From contig JAABRW010000056.1 in NCBI GenBank assembly GCA_011390695.1, positions 1 through 6,043 of the forward strand: 6,043 nucleotides of DNA. The letters run 5' to 3'. Each line of letters begins with the position of its first letter. Position 1 is the first letter of the stretch. Below the pieces are notes generated by a model. The model was not told where the DNA came from, searched no databases, and saw nothing but the letters and a program-made list of their open reading frames with translations. The position numbers were made by a program, and so were the translations under genes. This stretch comes from Desulfotignum sp. (GTDB lineage: Bacteria > Desulfobacterota > Desulfobacteria > Desulfobacterales > Desulfobacteraceae). Positions 1 through 6,021 of the stretch are shown piece after piece.

Positions 1-2
1 TG

Positions 3-413
3 GACCGGTTCATGCGGCCCCGCAGATATGGCGCCAATGACTTCACACTTTCTGAAAACGGGGCAGTGACGGACCGGTATACCGGACTGGTATGGCAGCA
101 GTCCGGTACCGGATTTCCATTGACGTGGCATCAGGCAAAAGACTATGTGGAGCAATTGAACGAACATCGATTTGCCGGACACACCGGCTGGCGCCTGCCC
201 ACCCTCCACGAGCTGCTCACCCTGGCGGTGCCACCGGCCACAGGAAAAGATCACTGTATTTCACCGGTGTTTGACATGTCCCAGAAATGGCTGTGGAGTG
301 CTGACAAATGCACATTTGTGTCCGCCTGGTATATGAGTCTGGAGATGGGATTTGTCGGACGAAATGATCTGACCAGCTTTTATCATATCAAAGCGGTGTG
401 TTCAGTGCTTTAA
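3..413 (+). CDS. DUF1566 (Lcl_C) domain protein, C-terminal part, runs off left edge
   Basis: The reading frame is open from the window edge to a TAA at 411-413, and the ATG at 12 has no ribosome site in front of it, so this is most likely the end of a longer protein. The visible 133+ residues match the DUF1566/Lcl_C pattern: a VTDRYTGLVWQ block, then TWHQAKDYVEQLN, then GWRLPTLHELLTL, then a WLWSADKC block where family members usually have a YWSS-type motif, then AWYMSLEMGFV, and a closing KAVCSV. The domain is common in surface or multidomain proteins of Desulfobacterota; its biochemical role is not established. It faces the activator gene tail to tail and is probably not part of the operon on the other strand. 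What precedes the domain (signal peptide, kinase or repeat domains) cannot be seen. Confidence 0.8.
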   Translation, partial: DRFMRPRRYGANDFTLSENGAVTDRYTGLVWQQSGTGFPLTWHQAKDYVEQLNEHRFAGHTGWRLPTLHELLTLAVPPATGKDHCISPVFDMSQKWLWSADKCTFVSAWYMSLEMGFVGRNDLTSFYHIKAVCSVL

Positions 414-483
414 TGTCGGCAGGATCTTTTTTTTGGACTTGGCCCAGGTAACGCGCAAAAAAAATGCCGAGGGTCAAAGGGCT
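414..483. other. Convergent intergenic gap with T8 and A8 tracts; possible weak two-way terminator
   Basis: Two genes end here facing each other. A T8 run (427-434) and an A8 run (457-464) can pair, and outside them CGGCA (417-421) can pair with TGCCG (465-469), with a five-base bulge on the left. Each strand therefore shows CGGCA followed at once or shortly by eight T residues. A GC-rich hairpin directly before either T run is not visible, so this is not a textbook rho-independent terminator. A terminator role is inferred from position only. Confidence 0.3.
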
Positions 484-3327
484 TCATGATGGTTTCACAT
501 TTCCACGACCAAGATTTTTTGTTTTCCCCATATGAAGCTTCTGGGCTTTTCGAATCACGGTTGAGTGCGTGACACCGAGTATTTTCGCCGCCTCCCGGGT
601 AGTTTTGGTCTGGGATAGGGCATTGGCGATCAGCCGGCGGTCCAGGGCATCGTGGGCGGTTTTTAAATCCATTATGCCATCGCTGGGAAAATCCATGATG
701 TCGGATTTTTCAGCCTGCTGATAGATATTGTCAGGCAGGTGTCTGGGCACAAGCATTTCATTGTCTGCAGACACGACCATACGCTCCACTACATTCTGCA
801 GTTCACGGACATTGCCCGGCCAGTCATAGGGCTCCATAACCTTGAGAATTTCCTGACCCAAACTCCGGCTCAGTTCATACTTGGTGTTGTAGATTTTGAG
901 AAATTTCAAGGCTAAGGGAAGGATGTCTTCGCGCCGGTCACGCAACGGCGGGATATCGATGGGAAACACATATAGCCGGTAAAACAGATCCTGCCGGAAC
1001 GTGCCTTCTTTCACCATTTCTCTCAAATTTCGATTGGTTGCGGCGATAACACGACCATCAAGATCAATATCATTGATACCGCCAAGACGACGACATTTTT
1101 GATCCTGCAGCACCTTGAGCAATTTGACTTGAAGGGAAAGGGGAAGTTCACCCACTTCGTCCAGAAAAACAATCCCCCCCCCGGCCTGCTCAAAAAGGCC
1201 GGGTTTCCCTTGGGTAAGCGCGCCTGAAAAAGCGCCTTTTTCATAACCGAACAGCTCACTTTCCAGAAGATTCTCAGGAATGGCCCCGCAGTTAATGCTC
1301 ACAAACGGTTTGTCCCTGCGGTTGCTCACCTGATGGATCACCCGGGAGAGTACATCCTTTCCCACACCGGTCTCGCCCGAAAGAAGCACCGTGGAATCCA
1401 CCTGGCCCACGCGACGGCACAAATCCAGCAGGTTACGCATGGCCGTGCTTTCGGCCACAATACCTCCGTAAATACCCATTTCGTCAATTCCGACAGCCGG
1501 CAGTTCCTGGCAGACCCCGTCATATTGATACTCGTGGTGCTTGAGTTCGGTAACATCCCGGATATTCATGACCACCCGCCGGACATTCCCCTGGCTGTCC
1601 AGCACGGGGCAACCAGTGACAAAGATCTTGTTACCGCTGTTGAGTGTCTGCTGCAAGGTCAAAGAACGGCGGTGGTTCCGGACCTGGTTGAACAGTTCCT
1701 GGACCACGGCCAGGAAAACATGTTTTTTGGCATCCAGCTCGGCAATCCGCCGGCCTTCAATGGCTGCTGGAGAGAGCCCGGTAATCCGGCCGTAGCTGGC
1801 ATTGACCTTGACCACTTTTTCCTCGTCCGTGGTCAGGATACCGTCATAAGCGCTGTCCACCAGGGATGAAAATTCATCATTGAGAATTTTCATGGCTTCC
1901 AGCTGGTTTTGAACTGATTCCAGTTCTGACTGGTCCAGAAAGACGGATACGCCCCCTTTCACTGTTTGACCATCATATATGGGACTGCGGCTGACCAGGA
2001 GGGTCTTTTCTCCCCAGCGGAAAGTTTTGCCGATCTCACGCTCATTTTCCGTAATGGTCCGGGTGAGGCTGGAATCGGGAATCATTTCTGTGATATGCCT
2101 GTTCAAATAGCCTTCTGCTTTGGCACCCAGTATCTCTTCGGCTTTCTGGTTCATCATGGTCAGGCGCGCCTGGGTATCCACCGCAATAATGCCCGTTGGT
2201 ACTGAATTCAGGAGTGCTTCCAGATGCGCTTTGGTGTGCTGAAGTTTTTCCTGGGCCAGTTTTTTGTCTGTGATATCCCAGGATATCGCCTGAATGCCGA
2301 CAATCTTCCCTCTGGAATTGAAAACCGGGGATTTCACAATTTCCATGTAAGCGCAGGCATCACCACTGCCGGAAGGATCGTATTGAATGATTTGATGCAG
2401 GGTTTCAGCTGTGCGGATTACATTGATATCATTGGCCAGGATATTTTTGGCATCCAGGTCTGGATAGAGATCTGTGACATTCAGTTCACCATCCTCTTTT
2501 AACCCCGGATGGAATTTTTCCCGCAATGCCTTGTTAAAAAATATGATTCTGCCGGTCAGATCGGTCCGGTAAAGCCCTTGAGGCATGGCATCCACCAGGG
2601 AATAATACCGGTTTTCACTTTCCCTGAGCGCTTCTGAATAAGCCAGCACCTTTTTATGTGAGATATTGTATGCCCTATATATCAAAAAGAGAATGGAAGG
2701 CATCAAAATACCGACAACCAGGAAAAACCCTATGATGATGGGCTGGAATCCATCCCGGATCTCCTTTTTCAGAGCCCTGCTTGACCGGTGTATTCCCAAA
2801 TGCCAGGATCTGTCCGGAATTGGCACGAATGCAGCTGTTTGAAGTGTACCATTGCTGGCGATATAGCTTCCCACGTAGTTATTGGGTGATTGTACCAGTT
2901 CTTCCAGATCGGTTTTCATACCGGTTTCATTATTCAATATCCTGTTTTTCCCTACATAATTACCAACGGTTTCAGGATCGGCGCTGTGAAGCAGCAGCCT
3001 TGCCTGCTGATCAAATACGCATATATATTCATCTGCCGGCCGCACCCCATTGACTGACCAGGAATGAAAAATGGAATTAAGGGTGGCCTTTTCAGATTCT
3101 GCCTGCTCGGCCGCAGCCAGTTTGGTGATCATTTGGGCTTTGTTCAGATACAGCTGCTGGTATCCCTTCTGCATCATTTCAAACGAATGCTGGTAGGTGA
3201 AAAGACCTATGGCCAGAGCAGATAACATCAGGGCAATGCTGAGGCCAAATGCGATTTTGGCCAGGGAAAGAAATTTGATATCCCGCATCTCTTCCACCCG
3301 GTTATTAGATAATTCGCTGGAATCCAT
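484..3327 (-). CDS. Membrane-bound Cache/triple-PAS sigma-54-dependent transcriptional activator
   Basis: This 947-residue regulator should sense a signal and drive RNA polymerase with sigma-54. Helices at about 21-45 and 195-217 flank a roughly 150-residue extracytoplasmic Cache-like domain. Three PAS domains follow (about 237-356, 363-475 and 483-595), then an AAA+ domain (about 622-850). The AAA+ part shows Walker A GETGVGKD (651-658), the sigma-54 contact loop as GAFSGA (698-703), Walker B VFLDE (720-724), sensor I AATNRN (763-768), arginine-finger region FRQDLFYRL (777-785) and GNVREL (838-843). The C-terminal HTH (about 909-930, REAAKILGVTHSTV) resembles the TyrR/Fis type. GAFSGA instead of GAFTGA is a mild substitution expected to keep function. 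The ATG at 3327 has AGGGG (3337-3341) nine bases upstream. There is no receiver domain, so direct ligand sensing is likelier than phosphorelay. It probably controls the operon upstream of it; its ligand is unknown. Confidence 0.93.
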   Translation of the reverse strand: MDSSELSNNRVEEMRDIKFLSLAKIAFGLSIALMLSALAIGLFTYQHSFEMMQKGYQQLYLNKAQMITKLAAAEQAESEKATLNSIFHSWSVNGVRPADEYICVFDQQARLLLHSADPETVGNYVGKNRILNNETGMKTDLEELVQSPNNYVGSYIASNGTLQTAAFVPIPDRSWHLGIHRSSRALKKEIRDGFQPIIIGFFLVVGILMPSILFLIYRAYNISHKKVLAYSEALRESENRYYSLVDAMPQGLYRTDLTGRIIFFNKALREKFHPGLKEDGELNVTDLYPDLDAKNILANDINVIRTAETLHQIIQYDPSGSGDACAYMEIVKSPVFNSRGKIVGIQAISWDITDKKLAQEKLQHTKAHLEALLNSVPTGIIAVDTQARLTMMNQKAEEILGAKAEGYLNRHITEMIPDSSLTRTITENEREIGKTFRWGEKTLLVSRSPIYDGQTVKGGVSVFLDQSELESVQNQLEAMKILNDEFSSLVDSAYDGILTTDEEKVVKVNASYGRITGLSPAAIEGRRIAELDAKKHVFLAVVQELFNQVRNHRRSLTLQQTLNSGNKIFVTGCPVLDSQGNVRRVVMNIRDVTELKHHEYQYDGVCQELPAVGIDEMGIYGGIVAESTAMRNLLDLCRRVGQVDSTVLLSGETGVGKDVLSRVIHQVSNRRDKPFVSINCGAIPENLLESELFGYEKGAFSGALTQGKPGLFEQAGGGIVFLDEVGELPLSLQVKLLKVLQDQKCRRLGGINDIDLDGRVIAATNRNLREMVKEGTFRQDLFYRLYVFPIDIPPLRDRREDILPLALKFLKIYNTKYELSRSLGQEILKVMEPYDWPGNVRELQNVVERMVVSADNEMLVPRHLPDNIYQQAEKSDIMDFPSDGIMDLKTAHDALDRRLIANALSQTKTTREAAKILGVTHSTVIRKAQKLHMGKTKNLGRGNVKPS

Positions 3328-3336
3328 TACTGTATT

Positions 3337-3341
3337 CCCCT
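3337..3341 (-). promoter_or_regulatory. Ribosome binding site of the activator gene
   Basis: On the minus strand AGGGG sits nine bases before the ATG at 3325-3327. It supports this start over the in-frame ATG at residue 14, which lacks a comparable site. Confidence 0.6.
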
Positions 3342-3401
3342 TTTTTTATCCCGAAACAAAACAATATGTACCACATCACCCGATTTACGGCAAATACTAA
3401 A

Positions 3402-3476
3402 CGCATTTTCAGTCTAAAGCGGGAAAGCCGCAACCCGAAGCCTCTCCATTTTCTTGTTTTTTTGACTGAAACTGCG
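3402..3476. repeat. 13-bp inverted repeat (12/13 match) in the gap between TauE/SafE and activator genes
   Basis: The left arm CGCATTTTCAGTC (3402-3414) and the reverse complement of the right arm CGCAGTTTCAGTC (3464-3476) differ at one base, with 49 bases between. Inside lies a small perfect hairpin, GCGG-GAAAG-CCGC (3419-3431). The repeat lies after the TauE/SafE stop (3487) and 75-149 bases before the activator ATG. It could be a paired operator for the activator or another regulator, or a long-stemmed RNA structure ending the upstream transcript: in that direction the second arm is followed by TTTAGTATTT. In the same gap a weak sigma-70-like pair, TTGCCG (3388-3393) and TACATA (3365-3370) with 17 bases between, is visible on the minus strand; I do not trust it enough to list it separately. 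Confidence 0.5.
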
Positions 3477-3486
3477 GAGAAAAGCA

Positions 3487-4188
3487 CTAAATTCCTGCCC
3501 ACATAACCAGTGAAATGATCAAAAGGGCAACATCCACCAGGCGATTGTACAGAGCGTTTGAAGTATACTTGAATGCCTTGAATCCGGCTATTGATCCGGC
3601 TATTACGGCTGGCAGATAAACAAGTGTGGCCTTGAACGTTTCCAGTGAAAAAAAGCCGGCCGTGCCATACAGAAAAATGAGCAGAATATAGAAAATGGAA
3701 AAAAACGAGGCAATATAACTTTTGGCTTTCAGAGAATTCCCGGTAACAGTTCTGAAATACAGGACAGCCGCAGGACCACCGATGTTGTAGGCTCCCATAA
3801 AGGAACCACTGACCAATCCGCAGATTCGACCAAACCAGGGACTTTTAAACTGCTTCAGGGAAAACTGCCGCTGTCTGGCGGCAGTATTGTATAAAACCAC
3901 CGTGATGATAAAAACAGACAATGCCCGCTTCAGAAAGACTTCAGGCAGATGAAAGAGTAAAAAGGTGCCCAGAAAAATGCCGATAATGGTTCCTGACATC
4001 ATGGGTTTCATGGGCTGCCAGCTGAACTGGCTTCGGTAGTGCCAGGCCTGGTACATGAAAAGTCCCATGCAGAAAGGGAATTGGAGCACCACAGCTGTTT
4101 CTACCGGAAAAAAAAGGCTCAGAAGTGGAACGGAAATCATGGCAAACCCGAACCCGGCAAAACTCATGGTAAATGCACTCACAAACAT
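3487..4188 (-). CDS. TauE/SafE-family (DUF81) membrane permease
   Basis: From ATG 4188 the product has 233 residues and is strongly hydrophobic, with about eight membrane segments (near 1-27, 30-50, 62-80, 88-102, 118-134, 155-177, 186-203 and 216-233). The family signature appears twice, as expected from its internal duplication: AGFGFAMISVPLL near the N-terminus and FMGAYNIGGPAAVLY at about 130-144. Family members move anions such as sulfite, sulfoacetate or other organosulfur compounds across the inner membrane, usually outward; the substrate here is not readable. Only nine residues precede the first AGFGF, shorter than usual for the family. The frame stays open upstream and an ideal ribosome site points to an in-frame ACG at 4216-4218, which would add ten residues (243 in total). 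The ATG at 4188 has its own weaker AGGA site, so both starts are possible. It sits in an operon with DUF1638 and the ABC ATPase. Confidence 0.88.
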   Translation of the reverse strand: MFVSAFTMSFAGFGFAMISVPLLSLFFPVETAVVLQFPFCMGLFMYQAWHYRSQFSWQPMKPMMSGTIIGIFLGTFLLFHLPEVFLKRALSVFIITVVLYNTAARQRQFSLKQFKSPWFGRICGLVSGSFMGAYNIGGPAAVLYFRTVTGNSLKAKSYIASFFSIFYILLIFLYGTAGFFSLETFKATLVYLPAVIAGSIAGFKAFKYTSNALYNRLVDVALLIISLVMWAGI

Positions 4189-4222
4189 GATAAATCCTAC
4201 CTCAATGCCAAAACCCGTATGA

Positions 4223-4230
4223 CACCTCCT
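4223..4230 (-). promoter_or_regulatory. Perfect Shine-Dalgarno AGGAGGTG aimed at an ACG codon
   Basis: On the minus strand AGGAGGTG matches the 3' end of 16S rRNA in full. Six bases after its AGGAGG core lies an in-frame ACG (4216-4218) of the TauE/SafE frame. No ATG, GTG or TTG is available in that frame at usable spacing. The first ATG is 36 bases away from the core, with a modest AGGA of its own. Confidence 0.7.
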
Positions 4231-4236
4231 TAAACA

Positions 4237-4254
4237 ATAAGGCTAAAACCTTAT
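4237..4254 (-). repeat. Small hairpin overlapping the DUF1638 stop codon
   Basis: ATAAGG (4237-4242) and CCTTAT (4249-4254) form a perfect six-base inverted repeat with a six-base loop. On the minus strand the DUF1638 TAA (4251-4253) is inside the first arm, and the TauE/SafE ribosome site begins six bases after the second arm. The stem is AT-rich and weak, and there is no strong T run, so it is unlikely to be a terminator. It might affect coupling or RNA processing between the two genes. Confidence 0.35.
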
Positions 4255-4934
4255 GACAGTGGATATATTTCCTTGCAGACCATCTCCCCCGGAGATAATA
4301 CCCGTTTATATTCAACGCATGACTGTTTTTCTGATAAAAGCCCTGTCAACCATGATCCGCTGGTTTGAATTTCCCGGAAACCCAAATGAAACAAAGCCGC
4401 CATTTTTTTGGCATAGATCCGGTGGTGCGGCTGAACAGGAGCCAATGCTTCGACCAATACAATCTCTTTGTATCCTTTGAGCATTTCCCCGGCGATCCAC
4501 AGTGCATCTTCCCGTCCATACCTGGCAGATGTTTTAAAAAATTCAGTATATGGAGTCTCTCCGTGATCGATCCATCCGGGGCTCAGATAAAAAGCGTGAC
4601 TGTATTCCCGGCAGTCGCTTTCAAGACAGGTTTCACTGAGCAGCAATGGAATACAGTCATGGACCCGCGGGACAATCAGTTTCAAACGGTCGGATGAAAT
4701 TCCGGACAGTCCGCCGCCGCAAAAACCGAAAAGCAGAATAACGGTATCGACGGACCGGTTCCTTTCCAGCCTGCTGAGGGCCTCCCTGACCGCCTGGTTG
4801 AGCATATCAGGATACCTGTGAAACGATTGCTCCAGATAAACAACCCGTTCCCCGTCAACCTCCAGGGCATTGATCTCGGGCTGAAAAACCATACAGGCAA
4901 TAATCCTTGTGCTGCCAGGGATATCCAGTTTCAC
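4251..4934 (-). CDS. DUF1638 domain protein of unknown function
   Basis: The 227-residue soluble protein matches the DUF1638 family along its whole length. Visible conserved-looking blocks are IIACMVFQPEINAL (11-24), YLEQSFHRYPDML (33-45), LLFGFCGGGLSGI (67-79), VPRVHDCIPLLL (88-99) and FYLSPGWIDHGETPY (115-129). Cys14, His39, Cys72, His92, Cys94 and His124 lie in these blocks and could bind a metal or cofactor; that is inference. From memory, the family often sits beside corrinoid-dependent methyltransferase (MttB/MtbC-type) genes in methanogens and anaerobic bacteria, but no function has been shown and no such gene is in this window. It starts at a GTG (4932-4934) that overlaps the TGA of the preceding small gene as GTGA, with AAAGGA (4943-4948) eight bases upstream, so its translation is probably coupled. 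It ends 20 bases before the TauE/SafE ribosome site. Confidence 0.87.
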   Translation of the reverse strand: MKLDIPGSTRIIACMVFQPEINALEVDGERVVYLEQSFHRYPDMLNQAVREALSRLERNRSVDTVILLFGFCGGGLSGISSDRLKLIVPRVHDCIPLLLSETCLESDCREYSHAFYLSPGWIDHGETPYTEFFKTSARYGREDALWIAGEMLKGYKEIVLVEALAPVQPHHRIYAKKMAALFHLGFREIQTSGSWLTGLLSEKQSCVEYKRVLSPGEMVCKEIYPLS

Positions 4935-5113
4935 GAGCTGAATCCTTTCACCACAAAACAGATCATACTGACAGCCATCAAAAGGTAACCCAGCAAATTA
5001 ATCCTGGAGGATTGAATCGGGGACAAAATTTTGTAGTGCCTGCCAATGACCGCCGAAATGGTAACCAAGCCGCCGGTCAGGGCAAACCCCCAGATCCATA
5101 TCATCTCCTGCAT
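4931..5113 (-). CDS. Small two-helix membrane protein, unrecognised
   Basis: I do not recognise a family. From the ATG at 5113 the product has 60 residues, with two hydrophobic segments: one from about IWIWGFALTGG to SAVIG (residues 4-24) and one from NLLGYLLMAVSMICFVVKG (39-57). A short polar linker with RHYK and SSR lies between. The frame also opens five codons earlier at a GTG (5128), giving 65 residues. Neither start has a strong ribosome site; the only weak one is GGTGG, about 11 bases before the ATG. The gene begins 20 bases after the ABC ATPase stop (tandem TGA TAA) and its TGA overlaps the DUF1638 GTG. That tight fit, the hydrophobic pattern and the absence of a competing gene make it likely to be real. 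It could be an accessory subunit of the transporter or a membrane anchor for DUF1638; both ideas are inference. Confidence 0.65.
   Translation of the reverse strand: MQEMIWIWGFALTGGLVTISAVIGRHYKILSPIQSSRINLLGYLLMAVSMICFVVKGFSS
4943..4948 (-). promoter_or_regulatory. Ribosome binding site of the DUF1638 gene
   Basis: AAAGGA on the minus strand lies eight bases before the GTG at 4932-4934 and decides this non-ATG start. The site is inside the last codons of the small membrane protein gene, as expected for coupled genes. Confidence 0.6.
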
Positions 5114-5133
5114 AACAACACAGACCACCGTTA

Positions 5134-6009
5134 TCAGGATGCAATGGCCGGATTATAGGTGCATTCACGCCCGCCACCCCCCAGCTGGCCAAATGATTTA
5201 AGCCCTTCCTCATAAAGCGAATCCATGACTTTGGCCTTGAGCTTTGCATAGGCTTCACTGGCGGTCACACTGAATTCTCTCGGCCGGGGCAGACACACTT
5301 CCACAATGGTTTTAATGGTTCCTGGCAGCTGGGTCATCACCATGATCCTGTCCGCCAGGAAAAGGGCTTCATCGATCTCCGATGTGATAAAAAACATGGT
5401 CAGTCCTGTTTCATTGTAAAGTTTCAGCAGATATTCCTGCATCAGTTCTCTGGTCATTACATCCAGCCCCCGGAAAGGCTCGTCCATAATCATGACCTTA
5501 GGTTCCATCAAAAGCGCCCGGCAGAGTTCGGCCCGGCGCTGCATGCCACCGGACAGCTGGGCCGGATAATTATCGGCAAATTCCACAAGTCCGACTTTTT
5601 CCAGCAGGCCCATTGCTTTTTCCTCTGCTTCGCTGTGGGTCATCCCGCCGATCACCGAGGGACCGAAGGTCACGTTTTTCTTTACCGTCATCCAGGGCCA
5701 CAGTGCCGTTTCTTGAAAAACCATGATCCGGTCCGGGCTGGCCGAACGGGTCGGTGCACCGTCCAGCATCACCTGACCGGAAGTCGGGGTGTCATATCCG
5801 GCAATGATATTGGCCAATGTGGATTTACCGCAACCGCTTGGTCCCACAAGCACCGTCAGTTTCCCGCGCTCAACCATCAGTGAGCAGTCCTTGAGGGCCA
5901 CGGTTGCCTCACACCCGGGAATGCGGAATATTTTTTCAATCTTGCGGATCTCCAATTCACCTTTGTGAGAACCTGTCTTTCCATTGGTATTTTCAGACCT
6001 GTCTGGCAT
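5134..6009 (-). CDS. ABC transporter ATP-binding protein, NitT/TauT (SsuB/TauB/NrtD-like) type
   Basis: This is the cytoplasmic ATPase of an importer of the nitrate/sulfonate/taurine class. Counting from the upstream ATG at 6030, Walker A GPSGCGKST is at 63-71, the Q-loop VFQE at 104-107, the signature LSGGMQ at 159-164, Walker B VMIMDEP at 179-185 and the D-loop GLD at 188-190. The usual switch histidine after beta-strand FFIT is replaced: the stretch reads TSEIDEA (Ser217) where relatives have THDxDEA. The protein is longer than typical TauB/SsuB (about 255 residues) because of a polar N-terminal leader and a C-terminal tail with a GGGG stretch. I choose the ATG at 6009 (291 residues), since AAGGAG lies six bases before it; the ATG at 6030 has no clear site. 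No permease or binding-protein gene is visible, so they should lie past the right edge. The substrate class is inferred from family similarity; the exact substrate is unknown. Confidence 0.93.
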   Translation of the reverse strand: MPDRSENTNGKTGSHKGELEIRKIEKIFRIPGCEATVALKDCSLMVERGKLTVLVGPSGCGKSTLANIIAGYDTPTSGQVMLDGAPTRSASPDRIMVFQETALWPWMTVKKNVTFGPSVIGGMTHSEAEEKAMGLLEKVGLVEFADNYPAQLSGGMQRRAELCRALLMEPKVMIMDEPFRGLDVMTRELMQEYLLKLYNETGLTMFFITSEIDEALFLADRIMVMTQLPGTIKTIVEVCLPRPREFSVTASEAYAKLKAKVMDSLYEEGLKSFGQLGGGGRECTYNPAIAS

Positions 6010-6015
6010 ATTTTT

Positions 6016-6021
6016 CTCCTT
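6016..6021 (-). promoter_or_regulatory. Ribosome binding site of the ABC ATPase gene
   Basis: AAGGAG on the minus strand sits six bases before the ATG at 6007-6009 and favours that start over the in-frame ATG at 6030. Farther upstream a TAA (6036-6038) could be the stop of the preceding operon gene, but too little sequence remains to tell. Confidence 0.65.

Noticed and set aside
440..456. GG-N10-GC pattern on the plus strand in the convergent gap
   Set aside because: Only the four core bases fit, and a promoter here would only fire antisense into the activator gene.
1333..1869. A 178-codon open frame on the plus strand inside the activator gene
   Set aside because: It is antisense to the conserved AAA+ and third PAS regions, has no domain resemblance or ribosome site, and is explained as a shadow of a strongly supported coding frame.
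4029..4044. A sigma-54-like TGGCAC-N5-AAGC pattern on the minus strand inside the TauE/SafE gene
   Set aside because: The -24 part and GG-N10-GC spacing fit, but the -12 box is poor and it lies over 700 bases before the activator ATG, inside conserved coding sequence; chance is the simpler explanation.
4998..5099. An out-of-frame ATG (5097-5099) with AGGAG at good spacing, opening a 34-codon frame
   Set aside because: The peptide has no hydrophobic or domain pattern, while the overlapping frame encodes a clean two-helix protein coupled to DUF1638.
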